The position numbers and the translations under genes were made by a program. A stretch of 12,786 nt of DNA from an uncultured Bacilli bacterium. Lineage in GTDB: Bacteria; Bacillota_I; Bacilli_A; ML615J-28; CAG-313. This document shows, piece by piece, positions 1-6,033 of this stretch. Each line of letters starts with the position of its first letter. Position 1 is the stretch's first letter. The stretch spans positions 1-12,786 of the forward strand of contig CAKONV010000031.1 in the NCBI GenBank assembly GCA_934098295.1, given 5' to 3'. The notes beneath the pieces are model-generated. The model was not told the origin of the DNA. It saw only the letters and a program-made list of their open reading frames with translations, and made no database searches.

Positions 1-329
1 TAATTATCCATATATGGTTGTTCAGTGTGTACTTTTTGGGTATATTGTTTTTCATAAACAATATAGTTATATAAAAACTTACCATCTTTAGAATGACCTT
101 TTTCAATAATTAAATATCTATTTTCTTCTAATTCTTTTAATGCATTAGTAACTGCTAACCTACTTTCTTTACACAAAAGACATAAACCTTTTATATTAAA
201 TCTCCAATCATCTGGTAAAGATAACATCAAAGTTAATAAACCTTTTGCTTTTAAAGAAATATTTTTATCTTCTAAATAAGTGGTGTCAATCTTTGTATAA
301 TTAGTAAGTTTTTCTGTTCTTATTACCAT
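1..329 (-). CDS. Winged-helix replication-initiator-like protein, 3' part missing
   Basis: The reading frame starts at an ATG at 329 and runs open for 109 codons to the left edge, so the C-terminus is outside the window. An upstream GGAGGG site sits about 7 nt before the ATG. The N-terminal stretch contains the pattern 'YLEDKNISLKAKGLL', then 'LSLPDDWRFNIKGL', then 'SRLAVTNALKELEENRYLII'. This matches the helix-turn-helix domain at the front of many Firmicute plasmid or integrative-element replication initiators (DnaD/RepA_N-like winged helix). The domain binds DNA; whether the full protein starts replication cannot be seen here. Its start overlaps the stop of the upstream ribbon-helix-helix gene by 7 bp (ATGGTAA), so the two are probably translated together. 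An ordinary winged-helix regulator is the main alternative. Confidence 0.75.
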   Translation of the reverse strand, partial: MVIRTEKLTNYTKIDTTYLEDKNISLKAKGLLTLMLSLPDDWRFNIKGLCLLCKESRLAVTNALKELEENRYLIIEKGHSKDGKFLYNYIVYEKQYTQKVHTEQPYMDN

Positions 330-517
330 AATATTTTCCCTCCTACCATTTTAAATTCATAATCTTTTTCATATCTTTCTACATAAGATCTATATCCTAG
401 TTCTAATAAATAGATAAACATTTTATTCATACTAAAATTATTTTTAATTGCTAAAAGTTGTATTCTAGTTTTTAAATTGTTATCTATTCTTAATGTAGTT
501 CTTTCAGTACATCTCAT
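323..517 (-). CDS. Ribbon-helix-helix (Arc/CopG-like) DNA-binding protein, 64 aa
   Basis: The ATG at 517 is chosen because a TGGAGG site lies 9 nt upstream (527-533). The frame stays open to 631, but that extension has no ribosome site and crosses the structured non-coding DNA. The protein begins with a beta-strand-like 'RTTLRID', then 'LKTRIQLLAIKNNFSMNKMF' and a second helix 'IYLLELGYRSYV'. This is the strand-helix-helix layout of Arc/CopG/MetJ-type repressors. Such proteins dimerise, put the paired strands into the major groove and often repress their own operon. Several short AGTGnnCACT-like repeats lie just upstream and are candidate targets. The gene overlaps the winged-helix gene downstream, an arrangement typical of plasmid copy control or mobilisation modules. 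The fold is quite clear; the exact role is inferred. Confidence 0.72.
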   Translation of the reverse strand: MRCTERTTLRIDNNLKTRIQLLAIKNNFSMNKMFIYLLELGYRSYVERYEKDYEFKMVGGKILW

Positions 518-623
518 AAAAAATTTCCTCCATTCTTTAAAATTATGAGTAGCCACTTTTACTATTTTTAAGCTATTTTTTAAGTTAAAAATACTGCATA
601 TTTTTAATGGGCATAAGGAGAAC

Positions 624-719
624 GACACCATAAACTTATATTTACCTTATAAAATAAAGTAAATATAGTGGTGTCATTACCATTTTTGCACTTGCAAAAA
701 TGACTACTTTTTAAGTAGT
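624..719. repeat. Cluster of nested and adjacent hairpins upstream of the RHH gene
   Basis: Three structures lie side by side. (1) GACACCA (624-630) pairs with TGGTGTC (669-675), and inside it ATATTTAC (638-645) pairs with GTAAATAT (659-666). (2) CATTTTTGCA (681-690) pairs perfectly with TGCAAAAATG (693-702) around a 2-nt centre. (3) ACTACTT (703-709) pairs with AAGTAGT (713-719) around TTT. In addition, the 14-mer at 547-560 is the exact reverse complement of the 14-mer at 761-774, enclosing the whole cluster. This could fold in single-stranded DNA (single-strand origin or transfer origin) or in the mRNA leader of the RHH gene. Confidence 0.6.
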
Positions 720-796
720 AAGTGGCACTCATATATAAATATTCCTTTAATACCAACAAAAAAAGTGGCTACTCTTTTAAATAAAAGTGACCACTC
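717..796. repeat. Operator-like repeats (AAAAGTGRCYACTC family)
   Basis: AAAAGTGGCTACTC (761-774) and AAAAGTGACCACTC (783-796) are direct repeats spaced 22 bp, two helical turns. A related AAGTGGCACTC sits at 720-730, and an inverted copy of the first, GAGTAGCCACTTTT, at 547-560 near the RHH start. The cores (AGTGGCTACT, AGTGACCACT, AGTGGCACT) are near-palindromes, the kind of site that ribbon-helix-helix dimers bind. They bracket a possible minus-strand promoter (732-759). Confidence 0.5.
732..759 (-). promoter_or_regulatory. Weak candidate promoter for the RHH-Rep operon
   Basis: On the minus strand TTGTTG (754-759) is followed after 16 nt by TATATA (732-737). The -35 is a poor match. The call rests partly on position: two operator-like repeats lie just upstream and one (720-730) lies at the expected transcription start. 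In DNA this AT-rich a chance match is possible. Confidence 0.3.
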
Positions 797-953
797 TAAA
801 CCATTTCGTTAAAAATATGTGCTTCCTAATTTTTATACCACCTTCCTTCAAAATAAAAAGAGACGAACATATAGTTCCTCTCTACATAATTTTTTCATAT
901 TTTACCATATTATAACTCTTTACAAACACAAATCAAGCGTATTTCATGATCAA

Positions 954-988
954 TTTATGTCATTTTATGTACAAATTTATGACATAAA
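954..988. repeat. 10-bp inverted repeat, 15-nt loop
   Basis: TTTATGTCAT (954-963) and ATGACATAAA (979-988) are exact reverse complements. The repeat directly follows the hairpin at 986-1025. It has no U-tract that would make it an obvious terminator, so it may be a protein site or a leader hairpin. Confidence 0.5.
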
Positions 989-1025
989 AAATATGCAAGT
1001 TTTCTTCACAGTTCTTGCATATTTT
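986..1025 (-). ncRNA. Promoter-proximal hairpin with U-run: tiny RNA or attenuator
   Basis: Read on the minus strand, AAAATATGCAAG (1025-1014) pairs perfectly with CTTGCATATTTT (999-988) around a 14-nt loop, and the U-run continues to 986. The predicted start site of the strong promoter at 1031-1058 falls at about 1024, at the very edge of the stem. A transcript would therefore begin with this hairpin and could stop about 40 nt later. It is either a very short RNA (perhaps copy control), an attenuator, or a stabilising 5' hairpin for the leader of the RHH gene 500 nt downstream. The stem has only three G-C pairs, so termination may be weak. Confidence 0.4.
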
Positions 1026-1030
1026 ACTAT

Positions 1031-1058
1031 ATTATACTACTTGACAAGATTAAGTCAA
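1031..1058 (-). promoter_or_regulatory. Strong minus-strand promoter overlapped by a CTTGAC/GTCAAG palindrome
   Basis: TTGACT (1053-1058) and TATAAT (1031-1036) are separated by 16 nt, a near-consensus sigma-A promoter pointing toward the RHH/replication genes. An inverted repeat, CTTGAC (1040-1045) and GTCAAG (1054-1059), covers the -35 element and most of the spacer, as a repressor operator would. The short tandem repeats at 1064-1105 lie directly upstream. Confidence 0.6.
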
Positions 1059-1063
1059 GCAGA

Positions 1064-1105
1064 TTTTGGTCCGTTTTTGGTACGAATTTGGACTTTTTTG
1101 ATACG
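1064..1105. repeat. Four degenerate ~10-12-bp tandem repeats (iteron-like)
   Basis: On the plus strand the units are TTTTGGTCCG (1064-1073), TTTTTGGTACG (1074-1084), AATTTGGAC (1085-1093) and TTTTTTGATACG (1094-1105), followed by another T-run. The common core is TTTGGtnCG at a period close to one helical turn. Short phased repeats beside the promoter of a replication gene resemble plasmid iterons or a tandem repressor array. No function can be proven from sequence. No gene is supported in the stretch 518-1154. Confidence 0.45.
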
Positions 1106-1126
1106 TTTTTAAAATCAAGTAAAATC

Positions 1127-1157
1127 TAATGCTTTAACTAGTGCATATTAAGCATTA
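1127..1157. repeat. 8-bp inverted repeat at the end of the CYTH pseudogene
   Basis: TAATGCTT (1127-1134) and AAGCATTA (1150-1157) are exact complements around a 15-nt loop. The right arm overlaps the restored CYTH stop codon. It may be a weak terminator for the tyrosyl-tRNA synthetase transcript, but on the minus strand only GATTTTAC follows, not a good U-run. Confidence 0.3.
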
Positions 1158-1741
1158 TTTGATAAAATTATTGTTTAATACTTCATTCAATATAATTTCA
1201 GCTTTTTTATAAAGAAATTAGAGTTATCTATTGAAAGATTATAACTACATAAATCTTTTTTAATTCATTTACTGTTTTATATTCTCTATCAATATATTCA
1301 CACTTTGATTCCATTTCTATAAAAACATATTTATTATTAACTAATTGAACTACTAATTCTGTTTTATCATTCGCAAATACTATACAATTATCAGATATAT
1401 TAAATAGTTCTTTGTATTGTATAGTCTTCATAAATTGTATTGCTTTGTTTATATCAGTAATAGGACATTTAACTTTTCCTTGTTCTATTATATTACCATT
1501 ATTATCATATTTCTTATATTTATATAATAACTCTTTTTCAATACCGACTACATCTCTAACTAAAATACAATTTTTAATATATCTAAACTATTCATATTTA
1601 ATATATCGATTGTACTGTTAACCAAATATGTATCATTTACTATATACTCTTCTTTTACACTAAATCCATTCTGTTCTAACTCTTTTTTAACTTTTCGTAA
1701 TCAGTTTTAACTAATACTGTTATTTCTGTTTCCATTTGCAT
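1155..1741 (-). pseudogene. CYTH-domain protein, four frameshifts in A-runs
   Basis: No single frame spans this stretch, but four one-base corrections, all in A-runs on the coding strand, give a continuous protein of about 196 aa. The shifts map to T-runs on the plus strand at 1683-1688, 1571-1575, 1256-1261 and 1203-1208. The restored protein starts METEITVLVKTDYEKLKKEL, has a middle 'NKYVFIEME' strand and ends 'FFIKKAEIILNEVLNNNFIK'. This resembles CYTH (adenylate-cyclase-IV/thiamine-triphosphatase) proteins, in which an acidic tunnel binds a triphosphate. The N-terminal ExExK motif reads ETEIT, so its lysine is absent even after repair. The gene follows the T-box-controlled synthetase by 31 bp with only a weak ribosome site. 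The shifts are either true decay or assembly errors. Confidence 0.7.
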
Positions 1742-1772
1742 AAGATAAATACCACATATAATTATAAATTAG

Positions 1773-2969
1773 TTACTTTATAATAATCTTTTTAAATTGT
1801 TTCTTTCCTTTTTGAATTACAAGTTCATTATTCACAAAATTTTCCAAAGTTATAACAGTAGTAACGTCATTTGCTTTTGTACAATTTAAACTAATTCCAT
1901 TTTGTTCAATCATTCGTCTTCCTTCTGACTTTGATGAAACCATATTTGACATTACTAATAAATCAATTAGATTAATTCCATTATTTATCATATCTGCTTC
2001 AACTTCGAATGTTTCAATATCGTCTGGAACCCCACCTTTTGCAACTGTATTATATCTTTCTTCTGCTTCTTTAATATATTCTTCGCCATGATACATTTTA
2101 ATTATTTCTTCAGCATATCTTTTATGTGCTAAAATTACATCTTCATTAATTATTCTCTCGGCCTCTTCTAAACTAACATCAGTAGTCAATTTAAAATAAT
2201 CAAATAAAATATCATCTGGTATTTTCATTGCTTTTTCATACATTATATTTGCAGGTTCATCAATGCCAATATAGTTATCTAATGATTTAGACATTTTTTC
2301 TTTTCCATCTATACCAACAAGTAATGGTAATACAATTACATCTTGTGATTCTTGTCCATAATCTTTTTGCAGTTCACGTCCAACTAGTAAATTAAAGGTT
2401 TGATCTGTTCCGCCAATTTCAAGATCAGCATTTAAAGCGACTGAATCATATCCTTGCATGAGTGGATACATAAATTCATGAATTCCTATTGGAATATTAT
2501 TTTTAAATCTATTTGCAAAATCATCTCTTTCAAGAATTCTAGCAACAGTATACTTGCCAGTTAATTCTAACACGTCATTAAAATTCATTTTAGATAACCA
2601 TTCGCTATTATAAACTATTTTAGTTTTTGATGGATCTAAAATTTTAGTAACTTGTTTAAAATAAGTTTCCCCACTTTTTCTTGTTTCCTCAAATGTAAGT
2701 GCTGGTCTTGTTTTGCTTCTTCCAGAAGGATCTCCAATCATTGCTGTGAAATCTCCAATTACAAAAACTATTTCGTGTCCTAAGTCTTGAAGATCTTTTA
2801 ACAATCTTAATGAAACTGTATGTCCTAAGTGTAAATCTGGTCTTGATGGATCAGCACCAAATTTTACTATCAATTTTTTACCACTAGTTAATTTTTTTCT
2901 TAATGAATCTTCATTAAAAATTTGAACTCCTCTTCTAATTATTAATTCAATTTTTTCTTCTTTTGTCAT
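1773..2969 (-). CDS. tyrS: Tyrosyl-tRNA synthetase, T-box controlled copy
   Basis: It charges tRNA-Tyr with tyrosine in the cytoplasm. The 398-aa protein has the class I signatures HLGH in 'PDLHLGH' and KMSKS in 'KEKMSKS', and the tyrosine/adenylate site pattern 'YDSVALNADLEIGGTDQTFN'. A C-terminal S4-like RNA-binding part follows ('SSKSEGRRMIEQNGISLN'). Length and motifs fit the roughly 400-aa bacterial subfamily. The start is ATG 2969, 6 nt after GAGAGG (2976-2981). An in-frame TTG at 2987 overlaps the ribosome site region and the terminator U-run and is not used. It lies directly behind a tyrosine T-box leader, so it should be induced when uncharged tRNA-Tyr builds up. It is paralogous to the next synthetase upstream; by eye roughly half of the catalytic core is identical. 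Confidence 0.95.
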   Translation of the reverse strand: MTKEEKIELIIRRGVQIFNEDSLRKKLTSGKKLIVKFGADPSRPDLHLGHTVSLRLLKDLQDLGHEIVFVIGDFTAMIGDPSGRSKTRPALTFEETRKSGETYFKQVTKILDPSKTKIVYNSEWLSKMNFNDVLELTGKYTVARILERDDFANRFKNNIPIGIHEFMYPLMQGYDSVALNADLEIGGTDQTFNLLVGRELQKDYGQESQDVIVLPLLVGIDGKEKMSKSLDNYIGIDEPANIMYEKAMKIPDDILFDYFKLTTDVSLEEAERIINEDVILAHKRYAEEIIKMYHGEEYIKEAEERYNTVAKGGVPDDIETFEVEADMINNGINLIDLLVMSNMVSSKSEGRRMIEQNGISLNCTKANDVTTVITLENFVNNELVIQKGKKQFKKIIIK

Positions 2970-2985
2970 ATTTTTCCTCTCTTTC

Positions 2986-3033
2986 AAAAAAACACGGATA
3001 ACATTTTCTACAAAGGCGAAAATATTATCCGTG
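2986..3033 (-). terminator. T-box terminator hairpin
   Basis: On the minus strand CACGGATAATATTTTC pairs with GAAAATGTTATCCGTG with one wobble position, around loop GCCTTTGTA (stem 2993-3033), and is followed by seven T. The 5' arm shares CACGG with the antiterminator motif, so the two structures exclude each other. It also attenuates any read-through from the upstream synthetase gene. Confidence 0.92.
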
Positions 3034-3201
3034 GTGCCACCTTATTTCTTGTTATACAAGCTCGTATTCTTTTAACGGAGTTGCCCGATTAAGTTCATAA
3101 CAACGTAATTCGTCTATACACTTTTGTTTATTTCCACCACACATAAACTCCCTACTAAAAATATGTATAAACTACTGAATTGCTAATCATTACTCAATAA
3201 C
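2986..3201 (-). promoter_or_regulatory. Tyrosine T-box riboswitch leader
   Basis: The leader folds as expected for a T-box. Stem I has GTTTATACA pairing with TGTATAGAC, an AGGGAG bulge, an apical stem GTTTAT/ATAAAC with loop GTGTGGTGGAA, and a specifier loop flanked by TAGCAA/TTGTTA. The specifier loop 3' side reads GAA-T-TAC-G, placing the tyrosine codon TAC at 3105-3107, with AGTA on the opposite strand. A small stem ATACG/TGTAT precedes the conserved antiterminator motif AAGGTGGCACCACGG (3029-3043). That motif can form the antiterminator or give its end to the terminator. The tRNA-end-binding bases are TGGC rather than the TGGT expected for an A73 tRNA-Tyr. Uncharged tRNA-Tyr should stabilise the antiterminator and switch on the downstream tyrS. 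Confidence 0.92.
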
Positions 3202-3207
3202 AACACC

Positions 3208-3218
3208 ATTATATCATA
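3208..3218 (-). promoter_or_regulatory. Extended -10 promoter of the T-box leader
   Basis: TATAAT (3208-3213) is preceded by TG with a one-base gap (TGATATAAT), the extended -10 motif. No good -35 exists 16-18 nt upstream. The predicted start is near 3201, just before stem I. The promoter lies within about 40 bp of the end of the upstream synthetase gene. Confidence 0.6.
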
Positions 3219-3244
3219 AAATTTAACAAAAGTGATATTTTTTA

Positions 3245-4495
3245 TTATCTTTTTATTGTTTTTACCATTTTAGGTACAGTTTCTACTAACTTAAAAGTAT
3301 TACCTTTTCCAACACTAATTATCATATCATTTTGAGGTGAAAATAATAATTCTAATGTTTTTTCACCATTTATTTTAACTGCTCCTTGTTGGAGTAATCT
3401 TCTAACTTCGCTTTTTGATTTATATTTACCAGTCAATAAAATGCAATCCAATATAGAACACATTCCATTTTCATCAAGTAATTCTGGATTATATTCTATT
3501 ATTGGTAATTCAACTGCAATATCTTTATTTTGATATAATACTGCAAAGTTATCTTCAGCTTCTTTTAATTCTTCAGGTGAATGATATAAAGATATAATAT
3601 CTCTTGCTAGAAGCATTTTTATATCTCTTGGGTTAACTTCTCCATTTTCCAATAATTTTGAAATATTAGCTATTTTATCAGGATGCACATCAGTAGTTAA
3701 TTCAAAATATGGAATAATCATATCATCTGGTATTTTCATTATCTTTACATACATATCTTTTGCATCCTCATTAATTCCTATATAATTACCTAACGATTTA
3801 GACATTTTTTCTTTTCCATCTATACCAACTAATAATGGAATAAATAATGGAACTTGTTGAGCTACTTCATAATCTTTTTGTATGTTTCTCCCCATCATAA
3901 CATTAAAAGTTTGATCTGTTCCACCGAGTTCTATATCTGCTTTAACAGCAACAGAATCATAAGCTTGCATTAAAGGATAGAAAAATTCATGAATAGCAAT
4001 TGGCTTATGATTTTCATATCTATTAGCAAAATCATCTCTTTCTAACATTCTAGCAACTGTAACCTTACTTGATAATTCAATAACATCACTAAATGTCATT
4101 TTTTCAAACCATTCTATATTATTATGTAATTCCGTTTTTTCTTTATCTATAACTTTAAATATTTGATCTAAATACGTTTGTGCATTTTTTTCTACTTGCT
4201 CTTTTGTTAATTGATTACGTGTTTTTGATTTTCCACTAGGATCACCTATTGCCCCAGTAAAGCCTCCAATTATAATTACAGCTGTATGTCCTAAATCTTG
4301 TAATTGTTTAATTTTTCTTAATGCAACTGCATGTCCAAGATGAATATCTGGTGCAGATGGATCCATACCAAATTTAATTCTTAAACATCTTCCTTGATTA
4401 TTAACTTCAATTAATTTTTCTCTTAATGCTTCAACATCATTTATATCTTCAGTGCCATTTAATAAATACTTTAAAGTTTCTTCAACATTAAACAT
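3245..4495 (-). CDS. tyrS: Tyrosyl-tRNA synthetase, second (promoter-driven) copy
   Basis: A 416-aa tyrosyl-tRNA synthetase with 'PDIHLGH', the tyrosine site 'YDSVAVKADIELGGTDQTFN', 'KEKMSKS' and a C-terminal S4 domain ('SKSEVRRLLQQGAVKING'). All key motifs of the family are present, so it should be active. The start ATG 4495 follows AAGGAGG by 8 nt. It belongs to the same subfamily as the downstream copy, not to the shorter B. stearothermophilus type. Unlike that copy it has no T-box: its leader is only about 25 nt behind a near-consensus promoter. The copy next door is starvation-induced, so this one may be the housekeeping enzyme. Alternatively one copy could serve inhibitor tolerance or a tRNA-independent role; sequence alone does not decide. 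Confidence 0.94.
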   Translation of the reverse strand: MFNVEETLKYLLNGTEDINDVEALREKLIEVNNQGRCLRIKFGMDPSAPDIHLGHAVALRKIKQLQDLGHTAVIIIGGFTGAIGDPSGKSKTRNQLTKEQVEKNAQTYLDQIFKVIDKEKTELHNNIEWFEKMTFSDVIELSSKVTVARMLERDDFANRYENHKPIAIHEFFYPLMQAYDSVAVKADIELGGTDQTFNVMMGRNIQKDYEVAQQVPLFIPLLVGIDGKEKMSKSLGNYIGINEDAKDMYVKIMKIPDDMIIPYFELTTDVHPDKIANISKLLENGEVNPRDIKMLLARDIISLYHSPEELKEAEDNFAVLYQNKDIAVELPIIEYNPELLDENGMCSILDCILLTGKYKSKSEVRRLLQQGAVKINGEKTLELLFSPQNDMIISVGKGNTFKLVETVPKMVKTIKR

Positions 4496-4523
4496 ATTAT
4501 TTCCTCCTTAAAAATTAGTAATT

Positions 4524-4552
4524 ATTTTATTCCAAAAATACATAATTGTCAA
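4524..4552 (-). promoter_or_regulatory. Near-consensus promoter of the upstream tyrS
   Basis: TTGACA (4547-4552), a 17-nt spacer and TAAAAT (4524-4529) on the minus strand. It lies in the 86-bp gap after the hydrolase-kinase gene. No terminator hairpin is visible in that gap, so read-through from the operon upstream is possible. Confidence 0.7.
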
Positions 4553-4581
4553 CCATCATCTTTTTTTATTGTTTTTATATA

Positions 4582-6033
4582 CTAATATAATAATTTATAA
4601 ATTAATTTTTGTACTTCTTTTTTTACTTCGCTGTTACTTTTAAAACATTCAATCAATCTTATATATTGTGAGATTGAATATAACATTCCTTGTAATTCTT
4701 TTTTATTTTCATTATTGTTTTGCTCATATAATATAACATCTAAAAATATTTCAGTATCTAACGATATATACTTTGATAATGTATTTATAATATCGTCCAT
4801 TTTGAACATTTGATTTGCCTCAGCTTTTAAAGCAATATAATACGGATTTTTATATTTCTTATAATTATTTGATAAAATGAATTTAGATGAAAAAGTATCA
4901 TTATATTCCAAAGGAGATTCAATATTTAAATTAATGTCTTCAATAAAATAGCTCCATCCAATTTTTATGTTTGTCTCAACAGCAATATTTGATTTTCTAT
5001 TTATATCCTCAAAATCTATTAAATATACTTTTTTATTATCAATAATGATATTTCTAGGCAAAAATCCATTGTATCTTATTTTATGTATTCTAAAAAAATT
5101 ATACATTTCTTTAAAAATACTATAAATATCTTTATTATTTTGATCATAATTACTATAAAATAATTGATTTAAATCTAATCCATAATATTTTGAAACTAAA
5201 TAGCCATATTTTGAATTAATTTTATAATAATATGGTGTTTCGATAATATAATTATATTTTAAGTTTATTTTTTCCTGAGTAAATAATTGATTTAACATTT
5301 TTGCATTTTCCAACTCTATTTTAGCTTTTTTATAATTTACTCTTTTAGCTATATAACCAATAGTTTTATATTTGAAATATAGAATTTTATTTTCTCCATC
5401 AGATAACCAATTATTATAAAATTTATATTTTTTTCTATTATTATCAATATATTTAATTGCTTCTTCAAAAGAATTTGCATCAACATCCTCACATATATAT
5501 GTAGTAGAATTAAGTTTAATAAAGGAGTCAATATATTTTTTTAGCAAAAATAAATTATTATAAGCATGGTCACTTCCGTTTATTGGAATTAATGGTATAG
5601 AAGAAGGTAAAATTTTTGATACATCAATAAAGCTACCCTGATAATCTTTTTTTTGCTGAATAACTAAAATTTTTGTTGTATATGAAGTTTTTAAAAACAA
5701 GTCTTCTAAATCATAATTGTAATTTTTTAAAAAATCTAGTGGAACACCCATTGCTATTAAAATTTCAGGATTGATAACTTTTCTCTCTATTCCTATTAGT
5801 GACAAAAGAATTCCAATGGATTTTGCAACGATTATATAGTTATTATAGTTACTACATATTTTCTTTAATTTTTCAATTTCTACCTCAATGTCCAAATCTC
5901 CCTTATTATCAACCCAATTATTATATTTTAATAAAACTACATCATATTCATTTTCTAATTCTTTTTTTATATTTTCAATCCATTTTACATTTTTTAAAGA
6001 ATTGCCTCCTAATATAATAATTGTTTTTTTCAT
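4582..6033 (-). CDS. Fusion of alpha/beta-hydrolase domain and kinase-like domain, 483 aa
   Basis: I do not know a characterised protein with this layout. Residues 1-175 look like a small alpha/beta hydrolase: strand 'TIIILGG', nucleophile elbow 'VAKSIG' (Ser72), an acid candidate in 'VIQQKKD' (Asp130) and 'NGSDHAYNN' (His156). Residues about 205-350 resemble the aminoglycoside-phosphotransferase/protein-kinase fold: 'IGYIAKRV' (Lys230), a helix-C Glu in 'IELENAKML', a hinge-like 'YGYLVSKYYG', then 'YNGFLPRNIII' and 'VYLIDFE'. The catalytic loop normally reads HGDxHPxN. Here it is YNGFLPRN, so the base Asp is Gly323 while Asn328 and the metal Asp340 remain. The kinase half may be inactive or altered. 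The tail to 483 is helical and Asn/Lys-rich without a recognised domain. The start overlaps the transketolase stop by 4 bp (ATGA). Hydrolase and kinase-like calls come from motifs only; substrates are unknown. Confidence 0.65.
   Translation of the reverse strand: MKKTIIILGGNSLKNVKWIENIKKELENEYDVVLLKYNNWVDNKGDLDIEVEIEKLKKICSNYNNYIIVAKSIGILLSLIGIERKVINPEILIAMGVPLDFLKNYNYDLEDLFLKTSYTTKILVIQQKKDYQGSFIDVSKILPSSIPLIPINGSDHAYNNLFLLKKYIDSFIKLNSTTYICEDVDANSFEEAIKYIDNNRKKYKFYNNWLSDGENKILYFKYKTIGYIAKRVNYKKAKIELENAKMLNQLFTQEKINLKYNYIIETPYYYKINSKYGYLVSKYYGLDLNQLFYSNYDQNNKDIYSIFKEMYNFFRIHKIRYNGFLPRNIIIDNKKVYLIDFEDINRKSNIAVETNIKIGWSYFIEDINLNIESPLEYNDTFSSKFILSNNYKKYKNPYYIALKAEANQMFKMDDIINTLSKYISLDTEIFLDVILYEQNNNENKKELQGMLYSISQYIRLIECFKSNSEVKKEVQKLIYKLLY

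Noticed and set aside
518..631. Longer N-terminus for the RHH protein (start near 631)
   Set aside because: The extension has no ribosome site and crosses inverted repeats; ATG 517 has TGGAGG at the right distance and gives a normal RHH length.
1053..1105. CRISPR-like reading of the tandem repeats
   Set aside because: Units are only about 10-12 bp, contiguous and degenerate, with no spacers.
819..1112. 97-codon plus-strand reading frame
   Set aside because: No ribosome site, no domain-like pattern, and it runs through the hairpins, promoter and tandem repeats of the non-coding region.
1228..1431. Stand-alone 67-aa gene
   Set aside because: It has no ribosome site and its sequence is the middle of the frameshifted CYTH protein.
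1412..1621. 69-codon plus-strand frame
   Set aside because: It is antisense to the CYTH pseudogene, with composition typical of a shadow frame.
2970..2987. TTG start for the T-box-controlled tyrS at 2987
   Set aside because: It overlaps the ribosome site and the terminator U-run; ATG 2969 is correctly spaced.
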